Position numbers and translations under genes: made by a program
DNA from: CAXMST01 sp038206985
GTDB taxonomy: Bacteria; Actinomycetota; Thermoleophilia; Solirubrobacterales; 70-9
Direction: 5' to 3'
Assembly (NCBI GenBank): GCA_038206985.1
Contig: JBBRAH010000032.1
Coordinates: 1-35,382, forward strand
Length of the DNA: 35,382 nt
Shown here: positions 15,846-23,810 of the stretch, piece after piece
Layout: the number at the start of each line of letters is the position of its first letter
Numbering within the stretch: position 1 is the stretch's first letter
Notes under the pieces: generated by a model
Seen by the model: the letters and a program-made list of their open reading frames with translations, nothing else
Database searches by the model: none
What the model was told of the DNA's origin: nothing

Positions 15846-16150
15846 GCTCGGAGACCGGAACCGAAGAGGACGGGGCCGGCGAGGACGAGCTCGTCCTCTA
15901 CCGCTGCCGGACACCCACGAATTTCCTCTGTCCCTGCGGCGCGGCGGCGCGGCGGCTGAACAAGCTCGATGTTCCATATCGGGTCGAGCGCGTTCCGTAT
16001 CGGCGCGCGGACCGGGCCGAGGTGGTCGAGCTCACCGGCCAGCGCCGGGTACCGCTGCTGATCGACGGCAACGAGGTGATCCATGACTCAAAGCGGATCA
16101 TCGAGTACCTGCGCTGGCGCTACGGAGAGGGCTCAGAGGAGTCGGGTTGA
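15842..16150 (+). CDS. Thioredoxin-fold protein, GST N-terminal/glutaredoxin-like, CPC motif
   Basis: A 102-residue protein with the first strand LVLYRC, a redox-type FLCPCGAAAR turn (Cys30-Pro-Cys32), a VPLLIDG cis-proline loop and the VIHDSKRIIEYL helix that binds glutathione in GST N-terminal domains. It lacks the C-terminal helical domain of full transferases, so it probably works as a small thiol-disulfide or thiol-binding protein. It begins on the epimerase stop (GTGA) and is followed by the A-type Fe-S carrier, which has its own promoter. Confidence 0.72.
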   Translation: MSSETGTEEDGAGEDELVLYRCRTPTNFLCPCGAAARRLNKLDVPYRVERVPYRRADRAEVVELTGQRRVPLLIDGNEVIHDSKRIIEYLRWRYGEGSEESG

Positions 16151-16158
16151 CGCTTCTA

Positions 16159-16164
16159 TACAAT
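16159..16164 (+). promoter_or_regulatory. -10 box TACAAT of a leaderless promoter
   Basis: TACAAT matches the consensus at five of six positions and lies 7 bases before the ATG at 16172, with no Shine-Dalgarno between. It is the best of the six leaderless candidates in the window. Confidence 0.6.
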
Positions 16165-16171
16165 CTGAAGC

Positions 16172-16546
16172 ATGGAAACACCTGAGGCAGCGATCAAGAT
16201 CAGCGACATCGCCGCAGGCAAGCTCAAGGAGCTGCTCGCGGGCCAGGAGGACAGCGAACAGGCGCTTCGTGTCGCCGTCAAGGGCGGCGGTTGCTCCGGC
16301 TTCCAATACTCGTTGGCGCTCGACAAGCAGAAGTCCGATGACCATGTCTTCGAGCACAACGGCGTTGCCGTCGTCGTGGACAAGAGCTCGATGCAGTTCG
16401 TCTTCGGCAGCGAGGTCGATTTCGTCGAGGGCCTTCAGGGTGCCGGCTTCGCCGTCAACAACCCGAACGTGGTCGCGGCCTGTGGCTGCGGCTCCTCGTT
16501 CCAGGTGCGCGACGACGCCGAAGAGCCCGCCGGCGCTACCGCTTAG
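16172..16546 (+). CDS. A-type iron-sulfur cluster carrier (IscA/ErpA/SufA family)
   Basis: A 124-residue HesB-like protein with the three conserved cysteines that hold iron or a cluster: Cys41 in GGGCSGFQY, and Cys104 and Cys106 in ACGCGSSF. It would accept [2Fe-2S] or [4Fe-4S] clusters and deliver them to apo-enzymes in the cytoplasm. The last 12 residues are an unstructured acidic tail. It is convergent with the CGFS glutaredoxin, whose family hands clusters to A-type proteins. In actinobacteria the single essential member is usually called ErpA, but I cannot tell subfamilies apart here. Confidence 0.92.
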   Translation: METPEAAIKISDIAAGKLKELLAGQEDSEQALRVAVKGGGCSGFQYSLALDKQKSDDHVFEHNGVAVVVDKSSMQFVFGSEVDFVEGLQGAGFAVNNPNVVAACGCGSSFQVRDDAEEPAGATA

Positions 16547-16573
16547 CGAGCCGGGCCGAGCCGAGCCGGGCTC

Positions 16574-16987
16574 TCAGGTCTCGATCTGCATCGGGCCGCT
16601 CTGGTGCGGCCCCTCGTCGGTGACCGCCGGCTGGGGGGCTGAGGCGGTTGTCGTCTCCGCGGGCTGTTCGGCGCCGAGCAGCTCCGCGAGCTCGCCTGAC
16701 TCGAACATCTCCTCGATGATGTCGCAGCCGCCGACCAACTCACCCTTCGCGTAGAGCTGCGGGAAGGTCTCCCAGTCGGAGATCTCGGCGGTGACCTCGC
16801 GCAATGGCTGCAGAACCGGCAGCACGTCGATCGCGCCGTACTCCACGCCGAGTTGCTCGAGAACTCCGACCGTGCGCATCGAGAAGCCGCAACGCGGTGC
16901 CTCGGGAGTGCCCTTCATGAAGAGCAGGACCTCGTTGTCGGAGATCGCGCTCTCGACCTGTTCGCGTAGCTCGGGGTTGGCTGGCAT
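16574..16987 (-). CDS. Monothiol glutaredoxin, CGFS type
   Basis: A 137-residue Grx4/GrxD-type protein. Lys25, the CGFS active site (33-36), the WETFPQLY cis-proline segment (72-79) and GGCDI (87-91) are those of glutaredoxins that carry a bridging [2Fe-2S] cluster rather than reduce disulfides. A Pro/Thr/Glu-rich tail of about 30 residues follows the normal end (LLG). The start at 16987 is fixed by AGGAGG eight bases upstream; a GTG or ATG 42 bases earlier is not needed. It sits downstream of BolA on the same strand (103-bp gap with a separate ribosome site) and faces the A-type carrier. Grx4 and BolA form a known cluster-binding complex. Confidence 0.9.
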   Translation of the reverse strand: MPANPELREQVESAISDNEVLLFMKGTPEAPRCGFSMRTVGVLEQLGVEYGAIDVLPVLQPLREVTAEISDWETFPQLYAKGELVGGCDIIEEMFESGELAELLGAEQPAETTTASAPQPAVTDEGPHQSGPMQIET

Positions 16988-17090
16988 CCTCGGGACCTCC
17001 TCGGGGGACGGGAAAGATTCGCTCGTCAAAGACTACGGAATGGCCCAACCGGCGCCGCGCGAGGGACCCGGGCTCCGCATGGCGGGCCGC

Positions 17091-17324
17091 TCAGTCCGGT
17101 GTGCTGGTCTGTACGGAAAGCGCGTGAATGGTGCCGTCGTCGAAGCGGCTCTTGACCGCGGCCTTGACCATCCGGTGCTGGTTGATCCGGCTCTCGCCCT
17201 CGAACTGCGATGCCGTCACCACCGCGCGGAGGTGATCGCCGCCACCCTCGTCGAGCACCGAGACATCGGCGCCGGGCAGGGCGGCCTCGATCATCACTTT
17301 CAGCTCGTTCAGGTCGGCAGCCAT
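17091..17324 (-). CDS. BolA family protein
   Basis: A 77-residue protein with the BolA fold pattern: an amphipathic first helix (LNELKVMIEAAL), the acidic loop DEGGGDH, and the conserved helix INQHRMVKAAV containing His50-Arg51, the residues used in the cluster-bridging BolA/CGFS-glutaredoxin complex. The upstream in-frame extension is arginine-rich non-protein sequence, and a TACGAT box lies 8 bp before this ATG, so the start is at 17324. Role: Fe-S cluster trafficking or iron sensing with the glutaredoxin next door. Confidence 0.85.
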   Translation of the reverse strand: MAADLNELKVMIEAALPGADVSVLDEGGGDHLRAVVTASQFEGESRINQHRMVKAAVKSRFDDGTIHALSVQTSTPD

Positions 17325-17332
17325 CGTGTTCA

Positions 17333-17338
17333 ATCGTA
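17333..17338 (-). promoter_or_regulatory. -10 box TACGAT of a leaderless promoter (BolA)
   Basis: Read on the minus strand, TACGAT is followed by 8 bases and the BolA ATG. No Shine-Dalgarno is present. Confidence 0.5.
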
Positions 17339-17378
17339 GGCGAGCCCGGCGCCCGGGTGCCCCCAAGGGGGTCGTGGG

Positions 17379-18779
17379 CTACTCGCCCACCCTGGAGCCG
17401 CGCGCGGCCTCGATCATCTCCTCGACCGAGGTCAGCTTCACGCGCGGCCGCCCGTGTGGTTCGCCGCGCGAGGTCTCCAGCTCGTCGATCGCGCGCCAGC
17501 CGTCGTACTCGACCGCATGCACTCCGCGCTCGGCGAGGAGCGCGGGGAGGGCGTCGTGCGAGGTCTCGCGCTCGGGCATGAGCCCGGCCGCCGCGTCCTC
17601 GAACAGGGCCTCGATCGTCTCGCTCGCATCCTTCTTGTTGGTGCCGATCACGCCGCTGGGGCCCCGCTTGATCCAGCCGACCACGTACTGGCCGGGAAGG
17701 TGGGCGCCGTCGGGGCCGATCACCCTGCCGAGTTCGTTGGGGATCACTCCGCGCCGGGTGTCGTAGGGGACGCCGTCGATTCCGGTGCCGAGGTAGCCGA
17801 TCGAGCGCAGGACCAGGCCGCAGTCGAGGCTCTCCCGCTCGCCGGTGTCGCGTGCGCGGACGGCGCCGGCATCGTTGATGTAGAGCTCGTTGACGGCAAG
17901 CACGATGCGCTCGACCTTGCCGTCTCCCTCAATCCCGACCGGGCTACGCAGGAAGCGCAACTCGACCCGCTTCGGCTTGCCCTCCGGCTCACGGCCCGCG
18001 AACTCGGTGAAGCTGAGGAGGTTCTTGTGGTTGGTGGCGTCGGCTGCGTCGGATTCGAGGAACGCGGCGCTGGCATCGTCGACCTCGACGTGGGCCGGGT
18101 CGATGACGATGTCCGCATCGGTCAACTCGCCGAGCTCGCGGACCTCCGGGTTGGTGAACGCCGCCTGGGCCGGGCCGCGACGGCCGAGCACCACGACATC
18201 GCTGACATCCGATTCCACGAGCCGCTCGATCGCGTGATCGGCCGTGTCGGTGCACTCGAGCTCCTCGCGCGTGAGAACGAGCATCCGGGCTACGTCGGCG
18301 GCCACGTTGCCGTTGCCGATCACCACCACCCGCTCGCAGGAGAGGTCGAAGTCGTGGCCGGCGAAGTCCGGATGACCGTTGTACCAGGCGACGAACTCGG
18401 TGGCCGCATGGGAGCCGGCCAGCTCCTCACCCGGAATTCCCAGGGCGCGGTCGGCGCTCGCGCCGTAGGCCCAGATCACCCCGTCGTATATCTCCTCGAG
18501 CTCGGTCGCCGAGACGTCTGAGCCGACGGTCACGTTGCCGAAGAAGCGGAACGACTCGTGCCCGGCCGTCTTCTCGTAGCGGCGGATCACGTTCTTGATC
18601 TTTGGGTGGTCGGGGGCGACGCCGAAGCGGACCAGGCCGAACGGCGTCGGCAGCCTGTCCAGCATGTCGACCTCGAAATCGATCTCAGGATGCGCGAACA
18701 GGGCCTCGGTGGCGTAGAAGCCGGCCGGCCCCGAGCCGACGATGGCTACCCGCAGGGGGCTGTTGGCAGTGCTGCTCAT
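17379..18779 (-). CDS. FprA-type ferredoxin-NADP+ reductase (adrenodoxin reductase family)
   Basis: A 466-residue FAD enzyme that moves electrons between NADPH and a ferredoxin. The FAD-binding GSGPAG is at 15-20, followed by DRLPTPFGLVRFGVAPDH, which is diagnostic of this family. The NADPH-binding VVVIGNGNVAADVARML is in the middle, and GWIKRGPSGVIGTNKKDA near the C-terminus closes the FAD site. Length and motif order match mycobacterial FprA. The ATG at 18779 fits family length; a GTG at 18824 abuts the HemQ stop and would add 15 residues. No clear ribosome site exists for either. It follows HemQ on the same strand, so cotranscription is likely. It could feed the P450 or Fe-S assembly. Confidence 0.92.
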   Translation of the reverse strand: MSSTANSPLRVAIVGSGPAGFYATEALFAHPEIDFEVDMLDRLPTPFGLVRFGVAPDHPKIKNVIRRYEKTAGHESFRFFGNVTVGSDVSATELEEIYDGVIWAYGASADRALGIPGEELAGSHAATEFVAWYNGHPDFAGHDFDLSCERVVVIGNGNVAADVARMLVLTREELECTDTADHAIERLVESDVSDVVVLGRRGPAQAAFTNPEVRELGELTDADIVIDPAHVEVDDASAAFLESDAADATNHKNLLSFTEFAGREPEGKPKRVELRFLRSPVGIEGDGKVERIVLAVNELYINDAGAVRARDTGERESLDCGLVLRSIGYLGTGIDGVPYDTRRGVIPNELGRVIGPDGAHLPGQYVVGWIKRGPSGVIGTNKKDASETIEALFEDAAAGLMPERETSHDALPALLAERGVHAVEYDGWRAIDELETSRGEPHGRPRVKLTSVEEMIEAARGSRVGE

Positions 18780-18824
18780 CGCGGGCAAGAACTGGCGCTG
18801 GAAGTCAACCGGTCCGAGGACCAC

Positions 18825-19526
18825 TCAGGCGACGGCCGGTTCGCTGCGCGAGGTTGCAGCGCCGTCGAGCGCGTCGAGGGCGTGAGCGACCGACATCGAC
18901 ACGCAGGTGAAAATCGGGATGTCGCGCAGGGTCCAGGCGCTCGATTCGGTCCCTCGGAGTTCCTGCACGAGGTCGAGGAAGTCACTCGGCTCATCCGCCT
19001 CGAAGGAGACGACGAACTCCTGATCGTCGATCCCGAACGAGTAAGCGGTGTTGATCGTGATCTGCGGGTAGCGGCGTCCGGTCTCGATGTGGTCGCTCAT
19101 GATCCGCATGCGCTCTTTGCCGGGGAGCGTGTACCACTCGCGCTTCTTCTCCATGGGGTAGATGAAGGCGTACTTGCGCTTGCTGACAAGTAACTCCTGC
19201 CGCGTCTCTGAGTCCGAGTAGGGCGAGGGCTTGGTCAGCGCCAGATATGAGTAGGGCGTGGACGACCACCTCGCCAGACCGCTCTGCGCGAGCACGACGT
19301 GGAAGGTGTGGATGTCGTCGAGGAGCCGGCTCTGGGAGACCAGCAGTAGGTCGACGTCCCCTCTGGTGCCTACCGTTGAGTAAGCCCGTAGCGGCCGATC
19401 GGTCGCATAATCCTCGCAGGCGGCGAGAAACTCACGCTTATCCTGGGCGCGCTGCTCGTCGTCGCGGCGCTGCCAGGCGGGATCGATCTTGAGGAACGTG
19501 AACTTGATGAAGGTCCGCTCGGCCAT
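18825..19526 (-). CDS. hemQ: Coproheme decarboxylase HemQ (chlorite dismutase family)
   Basis: A 233-residue heme-synthesis enzyme of the coproporphyrin-dependent pathway, which converts Fe-coproporphyrin III to heme b using peroxide. The family pattern is clear: FIYPMEKKREWYTL with the catalytic Tyr123, then RMRIMSDHIETGRRY with the proximal heme ligand His146, and a long Asp/Arg-rich segment. The start at 19526 gives the usual N-terminus (ERTFIKFTFLKIDPAW) and has TAGCAT 7 bases upstream; sequence further upstream is not protein-like. It is followed immediately by the FprA-type reductase. It lies head-to-head with the next gene, whose probable start overlaps it by 20 bases. Confidence 0.92.
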   Translation of the reverse strand: MAERTFIKFTFLKIDPAWQRRDDEQRAQDKREFLAACEDYATDRPLRAYSTVGTRGDVDLLLVSQSRLLDDIHTFHVVLAQSGLARWSSTPYSYLALTKPSPYSDSETRQELLVSKRKYAFIYPMEKKREWYTLPGKERMRIMSDHIETGRRYPQITINTAYSFGIDDQEFVVSFEADEPSDFLDLVQELRGTESSAWTLRDIPIFTCVSMSVAHALDALDGAATSRSEPAVA

Positions 19527-21414
19527 TGCCACGATGCTAGCGCTCGCCGCCGGCTTGACCCTGCTTCCCGGAACCGCCCAGGGGGCTGACCCCGAGCCGA
19601 GCGTGAGTATCGTGACTCTGCCCCGTGGCGAGAGCCTCGCGGCCATCTCCTGGCAGTCCCCGGAGCTCACGATGGGGCTGCTCAGCCCGGGACTCGGGAT
19701 CGTCTCGGGGGCCCAGACCTACCTCGATATCAGCCAGGGCAATCGGCTCAATGGTTCGCTGTATCCCTACCCGCTGCCCGGCTTGCCGGTGAGCGCCCGC
19801 GGCGTGCCCCGCAAGTCCTGGCAGCGCACCCTGCGACGGGCGGAGGATGCCCCGGCGCAGCTCGTTCCAGGGCTGCTCGCCGACACTCTGGCGGCAGGTG
19901 GGGTCGAGGCCGGGGCGGCGCCCGGAGTCAGGACTCCCGCGCTGATCGCGGTGCTCGGAGACGGCTCGATCGAGCGTCGCGCGGATTGCGAGCTGGGTGA
20001 CTGCCCGGGACTGACCGTGGCCGAGCTCAGGTCCGAAAAGCTCGGCGAGGTCGTCGATCGGCTCGAGGGGGACGACCTGCTCATCGCCTTCGAGCAGGCT
20101 CCGGGCGACCGGCGCCTGCTGCCGTTCGCGGTCGCCGGCGCCGGATTCACCGGCGGGCAGGTCGGCTCCCCGACCACGCGCCTGGACGGCTACGTGCTTG
20201 CGACCGACATCGCCCCGACGATCCTCGACCGCTTCGGGCTCGAGATTCCCGACGAGATGAGCGGACAGCCGATCACCGATGCCGGCGAGCGCCCCGTCGA
20301 GGAGCTGGTCACCCTCCAGAATCGACTGATCGAGATCAGTGATCGGCGACACCCGGTCCTGGGCGTCAATCTGATCATCTGGGTCGCCGTCGTGCTCGCC
20401 GGAATCCCCTTCCTGGGTCGCCGCTGGGTGGCCCGGGCGCTGCCGGTGCTGGCCACGACGATCACCTGGGTCCCGACGCTGTTGCTGGCGACCGCGGCGC
20501 TTTCCCCGAGCTTCCTCGGGGAGCGATTGATCATCGGTATTGGTGCGCCGCTGTTGGCGTTCGGGACTCTGTTCGCGCTGCGCCGACCGTTCGGTGTGCG
20601 GGCGCCGTACGCGGCCTTTGCCCTGGCGGCAGTAGCCACCGTGGCGAGCTCAGCGATCGACATCCTGGCGGGCTCGCCGCTGACCGCGCTTTCGGTGATC
20701 GGCTCCAACCCGGCTCTGGGCGTGCGCTTCTTTGGCATCGGCAACGAGATGGAAGCCGTGATCGGAGTCCTGCTGCCGCTCGGCTCGGGCGCGGCGGTTG
20801 CCGCCCTGCGACCCCGCGATCCGATGCGTGCTGTGGCGTTCACCGTCTCGGTCGCCACGCTCGTCGCGATCCTGATCTTCGCGCCCGGCCGGTTCGGCGC
20901 GGACGTCGGTGCGGCGATCACCTTTCCCGCGGGCGCGGCCGGTGTGATCTTCGCCGCGCTCGGCGGGGGTCGCCGACGGCTCGCGCTCCTGATCGCGGCG
21001 CCCGCTCTCGCGCTGCTGGCGCTGATCGGCATCGACCTGCTGATCGGCGGCGATGCACATCTGTCGCGCTCGGTGCTGTCCGCGGGCGGGCTCGACGAGC
21101 TCGGCGACGTGATCGAGCGCCGCACCCGGCTCGGTGCGGCCAGCTTCGAGCGCTTCTTCGACTCCTTCTTCTTCATGGTCGCGCTGGGGGCGATCCTGGT
21201 CTCAGTGCTGAAGGCGCGGACGATCCTCGACTGGTTCGAGGGCACTCCGGCCGCCCGCGCCGGCCTGCTCGGCGGAGCCGCGGCGGCGGTGGTGGGGACG
21301 CTCGCCAATGACTCCGGGGCGCTGATCCTGATGATCGCGACCGCCTACATGCTGGGATACGCCGCGATCGGCTGGTCGGCCCAATACTTCACATCGGATA
21401 GCGACTCTCGTTAG
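19507..21414 (+). CDS. Large membrane protein with alkaline-phosphatase-like N-terminal part, unknown function
   Basis: About 635 residues: a signal peptide (1-27), an extracytoplasmic part of about 250 residues, then roughly ten to twelve hydrophobic helices (285-625). The soluble part ends in YVLATDIAPTILDRFGLEIP then MSGQPI, the C-terminal signature of the alkaline phosphatase/sulfatase superfamily. I do not see the N-terminal metal and nucleophile motif of active enzymes, so it may be a non-catalytic relative. The membrane part has a distinctive NPALGVRFFGIGNEMEA motif near residue 405. It directly precedes a glycosyltransferase-flippase fusion, suggesting a step in envelope glycolipid or glycan assembly. 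The ATG at 19507 has GAGGA 11 bases upstream and overlaps the HemQ start; ATG 19534 is an alternative that avoids the overlap but shortens the signal peptide. Confidence 0.7.
   Translation: MKVRSAIATMLALAAGLTLLPGTAQGADPEPSVSIVTLPRGESLAAISWQSPELTMGLLSPGLGIVSGAQTYLDISQGNRLNGSLYPYPLPGLPVSARGVPRKSWQRTLRRAEDAPAQLVPGLLADTLAAGGVEAGAAPGVRTPALIAVLGDGSIERRADCELGDCPGLTVAELRSEKLGEVVDRLEGDDLLIAFEQAPGDRRLLPFAVAGAGFTGGQVGSPTTRLDGYVLATDIAPTILDRFGLEIPDEMSGQPITDAGERPVEELVTLQNRLIEISDRRHPVLGVNLIIWVAVVLAGIPFLGRRWVARALPVLATTITWVPTLLLATAALSPSFLGERLIIGIGAPLLAFGTLFALRRPFGVRAPYAAFALAAVATVASSAIDILAGSPLTALSVIGSNPALGVRFFGIGNEMEAVIGVLLPLGSGAAVAALRPRDPMRAVAFTVSVATLVAILIFAPGRFGADVGAAITFPAGAAGVIFAALGGGRRRLALLIAAPALALLALIGIDLLIGGDAHLSRSVLSAGGLDELGDVIERRTRLGAASFERFFDSFFFMVALGAILVSVLKARTILDWFEGTPAARAGLLGGAAAAVVGTLANDSGALILMIATAYMLGYAAIGWSAQYFTSDSDSR
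19534..19539 (-). promoter_or_regulatory. -10 box TAGCAT of a leaderless promoter (HemQ)
   Basis: On the minus strand TAGCAT is followed by 7 bases and the HemQ ATG, with no ribosome site. The box lies inside the N-terminal coding region of the divergent membrane protein gene. Confidence 0.5.
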
Positions 21415-21417
21415 AGT
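21388..21417 (+). promoter_or_regulatory. Weak promoter candidate before the glycosyltransferase fusion
   Basis: TTCACA (21388-21393), an 18-bp gap and TAGAGT (21412-21417) lie over the end of the upstream gene. Transcription would begin about 6 bases before the ATG at 21430, giving an almost leaderless message. Cotranscription with the upstream gene (15-bp gap) is equally possible. Confidence 0.3.
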
Positions 21418-21429
21418 GGGTGGCGTCCA

Positions 21430-23763
21430 ATGCGAATTGCTCTCGTAACGCCCTATTCATGGACGTATGAGGGAGGCGTAAACCGGCACACCCAGGCGCT
21501 TGCCGAGCATCTTCAACAGCGGGGGAACGAAGTCCGCGTTCTCGCACCCTGGGACCCACCGGATCGCCTCAGTCGTACGCTCCACCGTGGCGCGCCAGCG
21601 CGCGATCGCCCCATGCCCGATTACCTGATCCCGATCGGGCGTACCCTCGGTTTCCACGCCAACGGATCAGTTTCCAACCTCTCGGGATTCCCGGACGCGA
21701 TCACCGGAATGCGGCGCGAGCTCCGGGCTGGGAAGTTCGATGTCGTCCACGTGCAGGAGCCTCCCGCGCCGACGCTCGGCTGGGACGCGTGTTCGTTCTC
21801 CGGCGCCCCCGTGGTCGGCACATTCCACGCCTACTCGACGAAGCCCGGGCCGCAGGCTCTGGCCAATTTCTTCGGCGCGCGCCGCAAGTTCAACCAGCTG
21901 CATGCCCGGATCGCCGTCTCGGAGGCCGCGGCCTGGACCGGCCGTCGCTGGTACGGCGGCGAGTACGAGATCATTCCCAACGGCGTCGATCTGGCCGCGG
22001 CTCGCGCCGACGGGCGGCTCGAGCGGGGGTCGGTGGGCGAGGAACTCGAGGTGCTCTTCGTGGGTCGCGCCGAGGAACGCAAGGGCCTGCCCGTGCTGTT
22101 GCGGGCCTTCGAGGCGCTGGCCGAGCACGTTCCCTGCCGGCTCACCGCGGTCGGCATCTCCGAGGACGAGATCGCCAGGCATCTTCCGGACGCCTCGATC
22201 CTCAGCCGGATCGAAGCGCGCGGCCACCTCACGCGCGAGGAGCTGCTCGACGCCTACGCCGATGCCGACATCGTTTGCGCGCCCTCTCTGAGCGGCGAGA
22301 GTTTCGGCATGGTGCTGACCGAGGCCTTCGCGGCCGGGACGCCGGTCATCGCGTCGGCGATCGCCGGGTACTCCGATGTGGTCACCGACGGCGTCGATGG
22401 AATCCTGATCCCGCCCGGTGACCCCCAGCGGCTCGCCGAGGAGTTGCAGCGGCTCTACCACGAGCCTGAGAGGCTCGCGGAGATGGGCGAGGCCGCGATC
22501 GCCGGCGCCGAGCGCTACGGCTGGCCGCGCGTCGCCTCACGGATTGAGCACGTCTATGAGCGGGCGCTCGCCGCGCCGGCGCCGATCAGCGGGACCGAGC
22601 GCTTTGCGCGGGTCGCGGGTCTGATCCCGGCCGACGGCAGCGAGCGCGTCGGGGCCGAGCGCCTGCCCTCGCTCGACCCGGCTCCCACGAACGGTGCCCG
22701 GCGCCGTCACACAGCGCGGCGCGTCGGGCTCGGCGCGGCGGCGCTCGTCGGTGCCCTGATGACCTATCTGGCTGCACAGCAGATCGGAGTCGACAACGTC
22801 GTGCACAGCGTGGTGCGCTCCGACTTCGCCTGGGTTCTGGTCGCAACGGCCCTGATGATGACCTCGTTGTTCTTCCGTGCCGGAGCCTGGTATCAGACAG
22901 CGCGCTCGGCGTTGCCCTCCGCCGTGCTGCGGCGACGTGACTTCACCTCGGCGACGATGATCGGCGTGCTGATGTCGGCGACCCTGCCGGCCCGCCTCGG
23001 TGAGCCGGCGCGAGCGATGATCATGGCCCGGCGCATCGGCCGCGTCCGCGAGTCGTTCCCCGTGCTGCTCGGCACCCTGGTCTCGCAGACGTTCCTCAAC
23101 ATCGGGGCGCTCGTTCTGCTCGGCTTTGTGATCGTGAGTTCGACCGATCTCTTCTCGCGTAGCTCCGAGCATCTCTTCCTGGTCAGCTTCGCGCCCGCGG
23201 CCCTGCTGGTTGCGGTGCTGATCGCACCCGCTGTCGTCCGCCGCTCGGGTAGCGGGCGGATTGCCCGGATCGCGACCATGGCTCGCGATGCGCTGGTCAA
23301 GGTCCGCCAGGGCCTCGCGGTGTTCCGCGACCCGCGCCGCGGTCCGCTCGCCGCGGCTTCGCAGTTGCTCGCCTGGGCGATCCAGGTGAGCGCCTGCTAC
23401 GCGCTGGCGGTGGCGATGGGACTCGACCCCCGCATGGGCATCAGCGGCGCGGCCGCGGTGCTCTTCGCCGTCAACGTCACGGCAATCGTGCCCGCGACAC
23501 CCTCCAACATCGGCATCTTCCAGCTCGCGGTGATCAGCGTGCTGACCACGGGCTACGGCGTCAGCGCCGCCGACGCCCTCGCCTACGGCGTGATCTTGCA
23601 GGCGGTCGAGATCGCCACGGCGGTCGCGCTCGGGCTCCCCGCGCTCGTCAGGGAGGGTATGACCTGGTCCGACGTACGGCTGCGGGCGATGAGCGCGTCT
23701 CCGGTACGGCTGCAGCCGATCGGTCAGTCCGATGGCGCTCGCGCCTTCACGAGCGAGTCCTGA
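21430..23763 (+). CDS. Fusion: PimA-like GT4 glycosyltransferase + flippase-like membrane domain
   Basis: A 777-residue two-part protein. Residues 1-385 are a GT-B retaining glycosyltransferase: PYSWTYEGGVNRH (8-20) is the glycine loop seen in PimA, and Glu290/Glu298 in SGESFGMVLTEAFAAGTP is the GT4 E-x7-E motif binding the nucleotide sugar. After a linker, residues 425-760 form about seven to eight membrane helices of the lysylphosphatidylglycerol-synthase-TM/UPF0104 flippase-like family, with LPARLGEPARA and VPATPSNIGIFQ as its conserved loops. PimA adds mannose to phosphatidylinositol on the cytoplasmic face; the fused domain could move the product across the membrane (inference). The frame is continuous with no stop or codon-use break at the junction, so it is a true fusion. 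Confidence 0.88.
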   Translation: MRIALVTPYSWTYEGGVNRHTQALAEHLQQRGNEVRVLAPWDPPDRLSRTLHRGAPARDRPMPDYLIPIGRTLGFHANGSVSNLSGFPDAITGMRRELRAGKFDVVHVQEPPAPTLGWDACSFSGAPVVGTFHAYSTKPGPQALANFFGARRKFNQLHARIAVSEAAAWTGRRWYGGEYEIIPNGVDLAAARADGRLERGSVGEELEVLFVGRAEERKGLPVLLRAFEALAEHVPCRLTAVGISEDEIARHLPDASILSRIEARGHLTREELLDAYADADIVCAPSLSGESFGMVLTEAFAAGTPVIASAIAGYSDVVTDGVDGILIPPGDPQRLAEELQRLYHEPERLAEMGEAAIAGAERYGWPRVASRIEHVYERALAAPAPISGTERFARVAGLIPADGSERVGAERLPSLDPAPTNGARRRHTARRVGLGAAALVGALMTYLAAQQIGVDNVVHSVVRSDFAWVLVATALMMTSLFFRAGAWYQTARSALPSAVLRRRDFTSATMIGVLMSATLPARLGEPARAMIMARRIGRVRESFPVLLGTLVSQTFLNIGALVLLGFVIVSSTDLFSRSSEHLFLVSFAPAALLVAVLIAPAVVRRSGSGRIARIATMARDALVKVRQGLAVFRDPRRGPLAAASQLLAWAIQVSACYALAVAMGLDPRMGISGAAAVLFAVNVTAIVPATPSNIGIFQLAVISVLTTGYGVSAADALAYGVILQAVEIATAVALGLPALVREGMTWSDVRLRAMSASPVRLQPIGQSDGARAFTSES

Positions 23764-23810
23764 GGCTCCGGCCGGCGCCGGCACGAGGGCCTGTATCTCC
23801 TCGCTATTGT

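Noticed and set aside
23766..23781. GCCGGCGCCGGC palindrome after the glycosyltransferase fusion as a terminator
   Set aside because: GC-only self-complementary runs are common here; there is no loop of useful size and no T-run.
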